Shown here: piece by piece, positions 19,168 through 28,212 of the stretch | Numbering within the stretch: position 1 is the stretch's first letter | Layout of the letters: each line of letters begins with the position of its first letter | From: an uncultured Eggerthellaceae bacterium | Lineage (GTDB): Bacteria; Actinomycetota; Coriobacteriia; Coriobacteriales; Eggerthellaceae | Assembly: GCA_910580205.1 (NCBI GenBank) | Contig: CAJTVP010000006.1 | Coordinates: forward strand, 33,546-97,545 | Direction of reading: 5' to 3' | DNA: 64,000 nucleotides | Translations under genes and position numbers: made by a program | Notes under the pieces: model-generated | Databases searched by the model: none | Told to the model about the DNA's origin: nothing | Seen by the model: only the letters and a program-made list of their open reading frames with translations

Positions 19168-19322
19168 GGAAGAGCCCAGGGGCGAGGGCTTCCCTGCACC
19201 AGACGGCGTACACCTGTGGGTGTATTTCTGCAAAGGCTCCGTGACGATTCTCCAACCAAAGCCGTGAGGGCCGCCCAGGGGTGGTAGTGTTCGCAGCATG
19301 ACGAGAGACAAGGAGAATCGCC

Positions 19323-20864
19323 ATGACTGACGAGCAGAGGCCCTACGGCCATCCCGGAGCTCCCCAGGATCCGCACGGCCACGGGCAGCCCCATCCCACC
19401 TATCAAGCCGCCTACGGCACGCAGCCCACGCAACCGGCGCAACCGGTTCAGCCAACGCAGGCAGCTTACGGGGCTGCGCCATCCCAGTCCCATCCGAGAC
19501 CGGAAGCAACAGCTGGGCCGGTCCATGCAGCCCACGCCACCGCTTCCGTCCCCGCACCTGAGGCCGCCGCTTCCGAGGCGCCAGCGGCTCCCGCAGCCAA
19601 GCAGTCTTCGGGCAAGACGTTCCTGATCGCATTCGCCGGCGCGCTCGTGGCCTGCTTGCTCGCCTTCGGCGCGGCTGCGGCCTTCGGCGTGTTCAACACC
19701 GGCTCCCCGAACATCAACTTGGGCTCAGTAGACGCCTCCAGCATCGAAGCCACTGAAGCGGAGTCTTCCCTGGCCGAGGCGGTGGCCGACAAGTGCCTGC
19801 CGTCCGTGGTCTCTGTGAACGTGTTCAGCAACGCCCAGTCGTCGGGCGATTCGCTCTATGACTACTTCTACAACGGCGGCTCCTCCACTGATGGCGAGGA
19901 GATGGCTGCGGGTCTGGGTTCGGGCGTGGTGCTCTCCGATGACGGCTACATCATCACGAATAACCACGTGGTCTCCGGCGGCACGCGTTTCGAGGTCATC
20001 ATCGAAGGCGAGGCCCATGAGGCGGAGCTGGTGGGCGCGGATGCCAGCTCTGACATCGCCATCCTGAAGGCGAAGGATGTCTCCGGCTTGACGCCCATCG
20101 CCATCGCGGATTCCGACAACATCACCATCGGCGAGTGGGTCATGTCCATCGGCAGCCCCTTCGGCCTTGAGCAGTCCGTGGCCACCGGCATCATCTCCGC
20201 CACCAGCCGCTCTCAGATCATGGACACGTCCGAGTACACGGGCGCCGCGGGAGAAGTGGTCATCTACCCCAATCTCATCCAGACTGACGCGGCCATCAAT
20301 CCGGGCAATTCCGGCGGCGCGCTGGTGGATGCGGATGGCCAGCTCATCGGCATCAACACGCTGATCACCAGCTATTCGGGCAACTATTCTGGCGTCGGGT
20401 TCGCCATCCCGTCCAATTACGCCATCGGCTTGGCCAAGGACATCATCTCCGGCAAAGAGCCCACCCACGCGCAGCTGGGCGTGAATCTCACCACGGTGAA
20501 CGCCTCCATCGCCGAGCGCTACGGGTTCGCCACTGATGAGGGCGCTTACGTCTCAAGCGTCGTCGAAGGCAGCGGCGCGGCCACGGCCGGGATCGAGAAG
20601 GGCGACATCATCATCGGCTTCGACGGCCAGACGGTGTCTTCCGCGAGCGACCTCATGATGGACGTGCGCACGAAAGCGCCGGGAGATGCGGTCACCATCA
20701 AGGTGAATCGCGACGGCGAAGAGAAGGAGTTCCAGGTGACGCTGGGCTCGGATGAAGCCAGCCAGAAGGCGAAAGCGGAGCAGCAAGAGCAGCAGCAACA
20801 ACAGCAGCAAACCCCGCAGAGCCCGCGTTCGCTCAACCTGGAGGACCTGTTCGGCGGACGATAG
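19323..20864 (+). CDS. htrA: HtrA/DegP-type membrane-anchored serine protease with PDZ domain
   Basis: Extracytoplasmic quality-control protease. About 95 N-terminal residues are Pro/Gln/Ala-rich and cytoplasmic, followed by one membrane segment (about residues 98-123). The trypsin-like domain has NNHVVSGG (His), SSDIAILK (Asp) and INPGNSGGAL (Ser). A PDZ domain follows (EKGDIIIGFDGQTVSSASDL), then a polyglutamine tract near the C-terminus (EQQQQQQQ-like). 513 residues. GGAGAATC precedes the ATG. Confidence 0.94.
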   Translation: MTDEQRPYGHPGAPQDPHGHGQPHPTYQAAYGTQPTQPAQPVQPTQAAYGAAPSQSHPRPEATAGPVHAAHATASVPAPEAAASEAPAAPAAKQSSGKTFLIAFAGALVACLLAFGAAAAFGVFNTGSPNINLGSVDASSIEATEAESSLAEAVADKCLPSVVSVNVFSNAQSSGDSLYDYFYNGGSSTDGEEMAAGLGSGVVLSDDGYIITNNHVVSGGTRFEVIIEGEAHEAELVGADASSDIAILKAKDVSGLTPIAIADSDNITIGEWVMSIGSPFGLEQSVATGIISATSRSQIMDTSEYTGAAGEVVIYPNLIQTDAAINPGNSGGALVDADGQLIGINTLITSYSGNYSGVGFAIPSNYAIGLAKDIISGKEPTHAQLGVNLTTVNASIAERYGFATDEGAYVSSVVEGSGAATAGIEKGDIIIGFDGQTVSSASDLMMDVRTKAPGDAVTIKVNRDGEEKEFQVTLGSDEASQKAKAEQQEQQQQQQQTPQSPRSLNLEDLFGGR

Positions 20865-20894
20865 CGGCGCATCTCAGACAGCTGGGCATGAAAG

Positions 20895-20924
20895 GAAGCC
20901 ACCTGCGCGCTTGCGGGTGGCTTC
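20895..20924 (+). terminator. Terminator-like hairpin after htrA
   Basis: GAAGCCACC (20895-20903) pairs with GGGTGGCTTC around a short G/C-rich loop; the stem is followed by TTCGGTT, a weak T tract. It separates htrA from pyrH. Confidence 0.65.
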
Positions 20925-20930
20925 TTCGGT

Positions 20931-20936
20931 TACTAT
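20931..20936 (+). promoter_or_regulatory. Probable -10 element of pyrH
   Basis: TACTAT at 20931-20936, just after the htrA hairpin and 44 bp before the pyrH start, would give a leader of about 40 nt. No strong -35 is seen because the terminator stem occupies that position. Confidence 0.4.
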
Positions 20937-20979
20937 GATGGCATGCTGAAAACCGATTCCGAAAGGACCAGGTCCGCGC

Positions 20980-21729
20980 ATGTCTGATGATTACCGCTAC
21001 GAACGCGTTCTGCTCAAGCTCTCAGGGGAGGCCCTTGCGGGAGATCAGGGCTATGGCATCGACCCGAAAGTGGTGGATGATCTGGCGGAGCAGATCGCCG
21101 AGATCGTGAAAGACGGCGTCCAGCTGGCGGTCGTCGTGGGCGGCGGCAACATCTTCCGCGGGCTTTCGGGTTCCGCGGAGGGCATGGATCGCGCCCAAGC
21201 CGACTACATCGGCATGCTGGCCACCGTCATGAACGCCCTCGCGCTCCAAGACGCCTTCGAGCGGCGCGGCATCTTCTCCCGCGTGCAGAGCGCCATCAAC
21301 ATGCAAGAGGTGAGCGAGCCTTACATCCGCCGTCGCGCGCTGCGCCATCTGGAGAAGGGCCGCGTGGTCATCTTGGCGGCTGGCACCGGCAACCCCTATT
21401 TCACCACTGACACCACCGCCGCCCTCCGCGCGTGCGAGCTGGATGTGGATTGCCTCATGAAGGCCACCAAGGTGGATGGCGTCTACGATTGCGATCCGAA
21501 GGCGAATCCGGATGCGCAGCGGTTCGACAAGATTACCTACATGGAGGTGCTGAGCCAGGGCTTGAACGTGATGGATGCCACGGCCACCTCCCTTTGCATG
21601 GACAACGACATCCCCATGATCGTGTTCGATCTGACCCGCAGCGGCAACATCAAGCGCGCGCTCAAAGGAGAGGACATCGGCACGGTGGTGTACGCATCGG
21701 ATGAGGACGCTGCCCAAGCGCAGCAGTGA
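20980..21729 (+). CDS. pyrH: UMP kinase
   Basis: Phosphorylates UMP to UDP. Bacterial hexameric amino-acid-kinase fold: [53 protein letters not shown]. 249 residues. First gene of pyrH-frr-uppS-cdsA-dxr, the classical order. Confidence 0.97.
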   Translation: MSDDYRYERVLLKLSGEALAGDQGYGIDPKVVDDLAEQIAEIVKDGVQLAVVVGGGNIFRGLSGSAEGMDRAQADYIGMLATVMNALALQDAFERRGIFSRVQSAINMQEVSEPYIRRRALRHLEKGRVVILAAGTGNPYFTTDTTAALRACELDVDCLMKATKVDGVYDCDPKANPDAQRFDKITYMEVLSQGLNVMDATATSLCMDNDIPMIVFDLTRSGNIKRALKGEDIGTVVYASDEDAAQAQQ

Positions 21730-21771
21730 CACTGGCGGATGGTTGAGCGGGCCTTCGAGAAAGGAAGCATC

Positions 21772-22335
21772 ATGGCTGATGTAGATGAGATCTTGATGGA
21801 TGTCGAGGAGCGCATGGACAAGGCGCTTTCCGCGTTGCGCGACAACTTCGGCAGCGTGAGGACGGGCCGTGCGAACGCGATGGTCCTGGACCGCATCGTG
21901 GTCGATTACTATGGCACGCCCACGCCGGTGAACCAGATGGCGGGCATCAAGAGCCCGGATGCGCATCTGCTCGTCATCGAGCCCTGGGACAAATCCTCGC
22001 TCAAGGACATCGAGCGCGCCATCCTTGAGAGCGACCTTGGCGTGACGCCCAACAACGACGGCTCCGTCATCCGCCTGCCATTCCCCGCGCTTACCGAGGA
22101 GCGCCGCCGGGAGTTGGCGAAGACGTGCAGCAAGTACGCTGAAGAGTGCCGCGTGGCCATCCGGAACGCGCGCCGGGACGCCAACACCGCCCTTGAGAAG
22201 GCGCAGAAGTCAGACGGGCTGCCGGAGGATGAGGCGCACCGCGCAGAGGCGCAGGTGCAGAAGCTCACCGACGGGCACATCGCTGAGGTGGATGAGTGCT
22301 ACAAGAAGAAGGAAGCCGACATCATGGAGGTCTGA
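21772..22335 (+). CDS. frr: Ribosome recycling factor
   Basis: Splits post-termination ribosomes with EF-G. 187 residues, typical length; signatures SVRTGRANAMVLDRIVVDYYGTPTPV, LVIEPWD and IRLPFPALTEERRREL. The ATG at 21772 follows AAAGGAAG; the upstream in-frame start lacks one. Confidence 0.97.
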   Translation: MADVDEILMDVEERMDKALSALRDNFGSVRTGRANAMVLDRIVVDYYGTPTPVNQMAGIKSPDAHLLVIEPWDKSSLKDIERAILESDLGVTPNNDGSVIRLPFPALTEERRRELAKTCSKYAEECRVAIRNARRDANTALEKAQKSDGLPEDEAHRAEAQVQKLTDGHIAEVDECYKKKEADIMEV

Positions 22336-22364
22336 TCCTCCCTCTTTGCTTCGAAGAGCCTTCC

Positions 22365-23144
22365 ATGAACAAGCCGCTTTCCGTCATATTCCCCGATCTG
22401 CCGGATGATGTGGACATCTCTCGGCTCGATGCCGCGCGCATCCCGGAGCATATCGCCGTCATCATGGATGGGAACGGGCGTTGGGCGAAGAGCAGGATGA
22501 TGAACCGCCTGAAAGGCCACAAAGCCGGGATCGAGGCCGTGCGCGAGACCATCCGCTGCGCCTCTGATCTGGGCGTTCGATATCTGACCATCTATTCGTT
22601 CTCGACGGAGAACTGGAAGCGCCCGGCTGATGAGGTGGATGGCCTCATGGACCTGTTCGCGAAGACCATGCTGGCTGAGGTGGATGGGCTGGATGCGGAG
22701 GGCGTGCGCGTGATGACCATCGGGGACCTTTCCGCTTTGCCTGAAGACACCCGCGAGGCCTTCGAAGAAGCGCGCGTGCAGACCCAGGACAATCCCGGCA
22801 TGACGCTGGTCGTGGCGGTGAACTACGGGAGCCGCGATGAGATCCTCCGGGCGGTGCGTTCGCTGGCGGCGGAGGCGGCTGATCCCGAGAGCCCGCTCAC
22901 GGTCGACGCCATCACGGAAGAGGATGTCTCCGAGCGCCTCTACACCGCCCAGATCCCTGATCCTGAGATGATCTTGCGCACGAGCGGCGAGATGCGCTTG
23001 TCCAATTTCCTGCTGTGGCAATCCGCCTACGCGGAGCTCGTCTGCACTGACGTGCTCTGGCCTGATTTCGATCGCTATGAGCTTTTGCGGTGCATCTTGG
23101 ATTATCAGAGCCGGGATAGGCGTTTCGGCGGTGTGAAGCAATGA
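22365..23144 (+). CDS. uppS: Undecaprenyl diphosphate synthase
   Basis: cis-Prenyltransferase that makes the C55 lipid carrier. Signatures HIAVIMDGNGRWAKSR, GHKAGIEAVRE, YSFSTENWKRP and LRTSGEMRLSNFLLWQSAYAEL. 259 residues. Starts 29 bp after frr; overlaps cdsA by 4 nt. Confidence 0.96.
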   Translation: MNKPLSVIFPDLPDDVDISRLDAARIPEHIAVIMDGNGRWAKSRMMNRLKGHKAGIEAVRETIRCASDLGVRYLTIYSFSTENWKRPADEVDGLMDLFAKTMLAEVDGLDAEGVRVMTIGDLSALPEDTREAFEEARVQTQDNPGMTLVVAVNYGSRDEILRAVRSLAAEAADPESPLTVDAITEEDVSERLYTAQIPDPEMILRTSGEMRLSNFLLWQSAYAELVCTDVLWPDFDRYELLRCILDYQSRDRRFGGVKQ

Positions 23145-24385
23145 GCGATGCGCAGCCTGAAGGGATCGTGACCACCATCGAGCCGATCGATGGGGATGGC
23201 GCTGAGGCCCAAGATCGCGCCGTGCTCTTCATGCAGGAGGAAGCGGCAGCGGGCCTGACCGCCAAGCAGATGGCGGCGCGCAGGCGGCTCCATCAGCAAA
23301 GCGCGCTCCTCATCGAGCAGGATCGCGTGCGCCAATGCAAGGAGCAAGGCGGGGATTCATGTGATTCTCTGTTCGAGCCGGTGGTGGAGAAGACGCCGGA
23401 TCTGGTCTATTCTCCCGAAGACGCCCCCGATGGGCCGCCGTGGCGGTACGAGCCCACGCCCTATCAGCGCGCCAAGCTCGCGGAGAAGAAGGAGCGGCGG
23501 GCCAACACGCGCAACCGCATCAAGGACAACGCCATCCAGAAGACCCCGAAGAAGCTGAAGAACCCTTCGGATTTCCAAGTGCGCTTCCGCACCGGCTTCA
23601 TCTACACCCTGGTCACGATCATCTGCATCATGGCTGGGGAGATCCCCACGCTCATCTACCTCATGGGAGTGGCGGGCATTTGCGCAGGGGAGTTCTTCTA
23701 CATGCTCCGATCGGACGCGAAGCTGCCCAATGAGGCCATCGGCATCACCGCGGCGGTGCTGTACCTTCCGGCCGCGTACCTCTGGGGGTTGGAAGGCGCG
23801 CTCGTCATCACCATCGCCATGCTGCTGGCTTTGCTCGTGTGGTATGTGTTCTGGTTGCGCTCCCGCATCCATGATGTCGGCGTGAGCTTCTTCGGCGCTG
23901 CGTATACGGGGCTGACGCTCTGCGGCTTCATCCTCATCCGCCATGCCATCGACGGCATCTGGGGAGGCGTGGCGCTGCTGGTGTTGTTCCTGAGCGTCTG
24001 GGCGAACGACGCGTTCGCGTATCTGGTCGGGCGGAAGCTCGGCAAGCACAAGCTCGCGCCGCGCACCAGCCCGAAGAAGAGCTGGGAGGGCTTCATCGCG
24101 GGTTTGGTGGGCTCGGCCGTTTTCTGGGTGGTGCTCTCTTTCGTCCCTGGCATCACCATGGAGATCTGGATGGCGGTGGTGTTCGGCATCATCTGCGGCA
24201 TGATGGAAGTGCTGGGGGATCTGGTCGAAAGCCGCATCAAGCGCAATTCCGGGTTCAAGGATTCTGGCACCATGATGCCGGGGCACGGCGGCTTGCTCGA
24301 TCGTTGCGATTCGCTGTTCCTGGCATCCATCACCGCCACCATCCTGCTCGCGATAGGAGGATGCATCCCTTATGCCGCCCTGTGA
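23141..24385 (+). CDS. cdsA: Phosphatidate cytidylyltransferase with long cytoplasmic N-terminus
   Basis: Makes CDP-diacylglycerol for phospholipids. The C-terminal 270 residues are multi-spanning membrane sequence with the family signature: SPKKSWEGFIAG and GDLVESRIKRNSGFKDSG, then PGHGGLLDRCDS. About 145 N-terminal residues are hydrophilic and highly charged with no recognised domain, unusual for CdsA (normally about 270-290 in total). Overlaps dxr by 14 nt. Confidence 0.93.
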   Translation: MSDAQPEGIVTTIEPIDGDGAEAQDRAVLFMQEEAAAGLTAKQMAARRRLHQQSALLIEQDRVRQCKEQGGDSCDSLFEPVVEKTPDLVYSPEDAPDGPPWRYEPTPYQRAKLAEKKERRANTRNRIKDNAIQKTPKKLKNPSDFQVRFRTGFIYTLVTIICIMAGEIPTLIYLMGVAGICAGEFFYMLRSDAKLPNEAIGITAAVLYLPAAYLWGLEGALVITIAMLLALLVWYVFWLRSRIHDVGVSFFGAAYTGLTLCGFILIRHAIDGIWGGVALLVLFLSVWANDAFAYLVGRKLGKHKLAPRTSPKKSWEGFIAGLVGSAVFWVVLSFVPGITMEIWMAVVFGIICGMMEVLGDLVESRIKRNSGFKDSGTMMPGHGGLLDRCDSLFLASITATILLAIGGCIPYAAL

Positions 24386-25472
24386 GCGTCCGAAGAACGT
24401 GGTCATCCTGGGTTCGACCGGCTCCATCGGCCGGCAGACCCTTGACGTGTGCCGGATGCATCCGGACAAGCTGAACGTCGTGGGCCTCGCGTGCCACCGG
24501 AACGTCGATCGCATGGAGGAGCAAGCCCGCGCCTTCGGTGTGGAGCACACGGCCCAAGGCGCTGAAGCAGCCCTTGATCTCATCGAGATGGATGGCGTGG
24601 ATGTGGTGGTGAACGCGCTGGTGGGCGCTCAAGGATTGCGCGCCAGCATGAAGACGCTTGAGACGGACGCGCAGCTGGCTCTGGCGAACAAGGAGTCGCT
24701 CGTGGTGGGGGGAGACCTCATCATGCCGCGAGCGCAGGTGCCGGGACGTCTCATGCCCATCGATTCTGAGCACGGCGCCATCTATCAATGCCTGGTCGGC
24801 GAGGATCGCTCTGAGGTGAAGCGGCTGTGGGTGACCGCTTCTGGCGGCCCGTTCTACGGCATGGAAGCGGATGAGCTTGAGACGGTGACCGCTGCGGATG
24901 CTCTGGCGCATCCCACCTGGGCCATGGGGCCGAAGATCACCATCGATTCTTCCACGCTCATGAACAAGGGCCTTGAGGTCATCGAAGCGCACCATCTTTT
25001 CAACATGCCCTATGAGCGGATCGTCGTGCTGGTGCAGCGTCAAAGCGCCATTCACTCCATGGTCGAGTTCGTGGATGGGTCGGTCAAGGCGCACTTGGGG
25101 GCGACGGACATGCGCATCCCCATCCAATACGCCCTGAGCTGGCCTGACCGGTGGCCATCTCCCGCGCCGTCCGTTGATTTCAGGAAGATGGCGCCGCTCG
25201 ATCTTGGCGAACCTGACACGGATACCTTCCGTTGCCTCGCGCTCGCCGTGCAGGCGGGGAAGACCGGAGGCACCATGCCGTGCGTCATGAACGCTGCGAA
25301 CGAAGTGGCCGTCGCGGCGTTCTTGGAGGGAGCGTGCGGCTTTTTGGACATCCCGGCATGCGTGGAGGATGCCATGGAAGCCCACGAGGCGGAGGCGGTC
25401 GAATCCTTGGAGCAGTTGGAGGATGTCGACGCCCGCGCCCGTGAGCATGCAGCCGCATATCTAGGGTTGTAG
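24372..25472 (+). CDS. dxr: 1-deoxy-D-xylulose 5-phosphate reductoisomerase
   Basis: Second enzyme of the MEP isoprenoid pathway. NADPH site ILGSTGSIGRQTLDV; active site LMPIDSEHGAIYQCL, TASGGPF and MGPKITIDSSTLMNKGLEVIEA. 366 residues, about 20-30 fewer than many homologues, mostly at the C-terminus. Its 3' end overlaps the converging surface-protein gene by 12 bp, marking the edge of the inserted locus. ispG (33.8 kb) works later in the same pathway. Confidence 0.96.
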   Translation: MPPCERPKNVVILGSTGSIGRQTLDVCRMHPDKLNVVGLACHRNVDRMEEQARAFGVEHTAQGAEAALDLIEMDGVDVVVNALVGAQGLRASMKTLETDAQLALANKESLVVGGDLIMPRAQVPGRLMPIDSEHGAIYQCLVGEDRSEVKRLWVTASGGPFYGMEADELETVTAADALAHPTWAMGPKITIDSSTLMNKGLEVIEAHHLFNMPYERIVVLVQRQSAIHSMVEFVDGSVKAHLGATDMRIPIQYALSWPDRWPSPAPSVDFRKMAPLDLGEPDTDTFRCLALAVQAGKTGGTMPCVMNAANEVAVAAFLEGACGFLDIPACVEDAMEAHEAEAVESLEQLEDVDARAREHAAAYLGL

Positions 25473-27038
25473 GAGCGCAGCGTCAGGGACTGCTTCTTTT
25501 GGCGCTGTCCCTGTCACATCTCCCTCGGCCTCTTCAGGGGCCATCTCCTCTTCGCCTTCCTCTTCTTCTCCATCCGGGTCGGCCGTCTCGTCGGATCCAT
25601 CCGGCTCGCCGTTGCCATCCGCCTCTTGCGGCTCATCCCGTGGTTCCTCAGAAGCCCCATCGTCTTCTGGTTCGCGCCCCATCGCTTCCTCCTCTGGCGC
25701 TTCGGATACGGTCGGCCCTTCTTCCTCCGCAGCTGCAACAGCGCGTTCGGAGGCTGTGAACGACAAGATGCGGAAGGGGAGCCCTGCTTCGGCGTCTCTC
25801 GTCTGCCCAAGATGCGCAGCGAGCTCAGCGCCGTTGAACGCATCCCCGTCACCTTCGCTCACCCAACATCCTTCGACGGCCGCTCCTTGCCCACCGGGAG
25901 GCGTTGGCGGCTCTGGTGCGATATCCTCCATGCGGTTCGAGGTTATGAACGTCGATAAGCTGGATAGGCCGTAGAACATATCCAGGTGCTCATCGCCCGC
26001 GTTCGATGCCAGCTTGATGCCGGAGATGTCCAGGTGCGTGAGGGATGAGCAGTTCATGAACATCCCCGTGCAGAAGGTCAAGGCGCAATCGGGTTCTCCG
26101 CCAGACCCTGAGAGGTCAAGGCGCTTGAGCCTCTTGCAGTTGTAGAACGCGTTCCAACCCTGGCCTGCGCCATGGAATCTGAGCGAGGATGAGCCTTTGA
26201 TCTCCTCCAGGTTGCTGCAATTGGAGAAGAGGAACTTGATCTGAGCGGTGCATGAGCGCGTGTCCCAGCCGCTGAGATCAAGGGAGCGCAGAGAGGAGCA
26301 ATCCCGGAACATCTGCGGGATGGTCTTCAGCGAGCTCACATCCCAACGGGACACATCCAGCGCCTTGAGCGCTTTGCACCCATCGAAGCAGCACTCAGCA
26401 TCTTCCATCCCCGCCATGTCCCACCCCTCAAGGCCTTTGATCTCAACCAGCGAGGAGCAGCCTTTGAACATGGATTGGATGCTCCGCCGGTTCCTCGCAT
26501 CTCCTTCAGCGAACGCGTCCGGCGTGATGCCTGACACATCGATGGTCTTCGCTTTGCTCAGATTGAAGAACCAATACTGCGGATTGAGCACGTGGATCGG
26601 GTCGGCTGCGGCCTTGCCACCGCACGCCACTTCCGTGATGTTCCGCGCGTTGTCCTGCCACTTCTTGAATCGGCTCGGTCGGATGCTGGAGGCGTATGCG
26701 TCAGCGCTGAAATCCTGATCACCTTTCTCCATCCCGTGCCAGGAGGCTTCGAGCGCGCGGCCATTCCAAGAAGAGGGGATGGCGCTCGCGCGATCGAAGA
26801 CGAGCGTCCGTTGCGCGCTGGCCGGATCTTTGTAGAGCGCGGCGTAGGGCTCCTCCTTTCCGCCGGCCGCGATGGTGAAGCCGTTGGAGAGGGAGACGGC
26901 ATCCGTGAACCAGGCGTAAGCGGGCTCAACGCTGAACGAGGCCAGCGAGATGACGGCGGCCAGAAGCGAACCGGCGAACAGGGCCGCAGCCCTTCGCGCA
27001 CCCAACGCGGAAGCGGCCTGCATGCATGATGGGACCAT
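25461..27038 (-). CDS. Secreted BspA/DUF285 repeat protein with SipW-type signal and acidic tail
   Basis: Surface or secreted protein, 525 residues. Residues 1-42 are a signal peptide ending AYA, followed by WFTDAVSLSNGFTIAAG. This matches the AYFTD...FTAG segment typical of SipW-processed TasA/camelysin proteins. Residues 187-365 hold DUF285-type leucine-rich repeats (MF-x-C-SSL-x-x-LDLSGWDT pattern: DCSSLRSLDLSGWD, NCSSLTHLDISG). Residues 434-525 are extremely acidic (Glu/Asp/Pro) and end ALLQP with no LPXTG motif. Last gene of the minus-strand operon; GGGAGGAG precedes the ATG. Adhesion or matrix binding is inferred from the repeat type. Confidence 0.85.
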   Translation of the reverse strand: MVPSCMQAASALGARRAAALFAGSLLAAVISLASFSVEPAYAWFTDAVSLSNGFTIAAGGKEEPYAALYKDPASAQRTLVFDRASAIPSSWNGRALEASWHGMEKGDQDFSADAYASSIRPSRFKKWQDNARNITEVACGGKAAADPIHVLNPQYWFFNLSKAKTIDVSGITPDAFAEGDARNRRSIQSMFKGCSSLVEIKGLEGWDMAGMEDAECCFDGCKALKALDVSRWDVSSLKTIPQMFRDCSSLRSLDLSGWDTRSCTAQIKFLFSNCSNLEEIKGSSSLRFHGAGQGWNAFYNCKRLKRLDLSGSGGEPDCALTFCTGMFMNCSSLTHLDISGIKLASNAGDEHLDMFYGLSSLSTFITSNRMEDIAPEPPTPPGGQGAAVEGCWVSEGDGDAFNGAELAAHLGQTRDAEAGLPFRILSFTASERAVAAAEEEGPTVSEAPEEEAMGREPEDDGASEEPRDEPQEADGNGEPDGSDETADPDGEEEEGEEEMAPEEAEGDVTGTAPKEAVPDAALLQP

Positions 27039-27058
27039 CCTTCTCCTCCCTCAGCCGC

Positions 27059-27697
27059 TCACGCCATGGCCGAGGCGCCATAGGCCGCGCAGGCTTCATG
27101 GGCGTCTGAGAAGCCCTCAGACTGGATGGCATAGGCCGACACGTCGATGGAGGTGGTGGTGATCCCGGCATCTTGCGTGAAATTCGCCAGGGTCACCGCA
27201 TCGAAGATGCTCTTGGTGGAGGCGTTTGGCGCAAGCTCGGCCTCATAGATGTAGCGGTACGTCCGGTATCCGTCCTTCAACAGCGGCGCTCCGTCCTGTT
27301 CCCACCCGTCGTTCACGGCGAAAGTGAACAGGTCGGCATCGGCCAGCGTGGTGTCCACCCCTTCGATCAGGGCATTCCCTGAGAACACGGGGATCTTCAC
27401 GTCTGCGGCGATGTAGACCGGGATGCTGCCGGCGTTGGTGATGGTGGGGTCTTTTGCCACCGTTTGCGCGGGCAGCATGTTCGCCGCCGCCTCCGAGGAG
27501 AAGGCGGGTTCGGTCAGCTCCACTTTGAGGTTGGCGTTGATCGTGAAGGGGTTCACCGCCCTCGCCGTGCCGGTGAGGTATGCGGCGGCAGCGCTGATGC
27601 CGAGCAGGCACGCGAGCGCCCCGCACGTCGCCGCTGCAGCAGCCCTCTTCACGCTCTTTTCAGGTCGTTGGGGCTGGTCAGATGGTTGAATCGCCAT
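27059..27697 (-). CDS. TasA/camelysin-like secreted protein, SipW-dependent
   Basis: 212 residues with a signal peptide ending about residue 39 (GISAAAA), followed by YLTGTARAVNPFTINANLKVELTE. This is the hallmark segment of SipW-dependent matrix proteins. The body contains KDPTITNAGSIPVYIAADV, a beta-sandwich strand common in TasA/CalY-type subunits. It overlaps the preceding signal-peptidase gene by 49 nt and lies 20 bp before the BspA-type gene, so the three are almost certainly co-transcribed. GAAAGGAAG is the ribosome-binding site. Fibre formation is possible by family but not shown by the sequence. Confidence 0.82.
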   Translation of the reverse strand: MAIQPSDQPQRPEKSVKRAAAAATCGALACLLGISAAAAYLTGTARAVNPFTINANLKVELTEPAFSSEAAANMLPAQTVAKDPTITNAGSIPVYIAADVKIPVFSGNALIEGVDTTLADADLFTFAVNDGWEQDGAPLLKDGYRTYRYIYEAELAPNASTKSIFDAVTLANFTQDAGITTTSIDVSAYAIQSEGFSDAHEACAAYGASAMA

Positions 27698-28212
27698 GGT
27701 CTTCCTTTCGGTCTCTTTCTTCGGTCATTCAAAGGCAGGTATGCAAGAGCCAGATAGGCGAACGCGAGCGCGGCCGATGTCAAGATCACGATGGTCTTGC
27801 GGGAGATGAGCAGGTGCAGGAAAGCGCCGGCTTGCGGCAGCGCGAACCTCACCGCGCCCCTCACGTCTCCGAACGGGACCGGGTGCAGGTCATCCGTCTC
27901 GTTCGCGTCCCCTTTGGTGGTGATCGTCCCTCCTTCCTCATCTATCCGGGCGGCTCGGTGCACGCATAGGCTGTCTTCCAGGGTGAAGGCGATGATGTCG
28001 CCGGGTGATGCGGACGTTCCATCCGCGGCGCGGTCGATGTAGGCGAGCGAGCCGCGCGGGAGGGCGCTCCCCATGGAATCCGACATCACCACGCAGGCTT
28101 CCATCCCGAACAGGGCCGGGAGGGCCAGGGCTGCGCTCATGCCGAGGATGAGCGCGCAGTCCAAGCAGATGGTGGCGAACAGGGCGCGCCGGAGGATCGC
28201 GAGGGGCTTCAT
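27649..28212 (-). CDS. sipW: Signal peptidase I, SipW (ER-like) type
   Basis: 187-residue membrane protease with an N-terminal membrane segment (CLDCALILGMSAALALPAL), a periplasm-side catalytic domain and a C-terminal membrane segment. The Ser box is VVMSDSMGSALPRGSLAYI. The second catalytic box has His (LCVHRAARI) instead of the Lys of ordinary bacterial SPase I, then TKGDANETDD, typical of SipW/ER enzymes. Its ATG shares a base with the adhesin stop (TAATG). Predicted substrates are the two downstream secreted proteins, both with the matching post-cleavage motif. Confidence 0.88.
   Translation of the reverse strand: MKPLAILRRALFATICLDCALILGMSAALALPALFGMEACVVMSDSMGSALPRGSLAYIDRAADGTSASPGDIIAFTLEDSLCVHRAARIDEEGGTITTKGDANETDDLHPVPFGDVRGAVRFALPQAGAFLHLLISRKTIVILTSAALAFAYLALAYLPLNDRRKRPKGRPWRFNHLTSPNDLKRA

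Noticed and set aside
19168..19200. Intrinsic terminator after the pyrophosphatase gene
   Set aside because: GGGAAG...CTTCCC can pair but no T tract follows the stem, so I did not list it as a terminator.
20785..20815. CAG/CAA repeat tract in htrA as a phase-variation locus
   Set aside because: It mixes CAG and CAA within a coding tail close to the stop, so slippage would change few residues and not switch the gene off.
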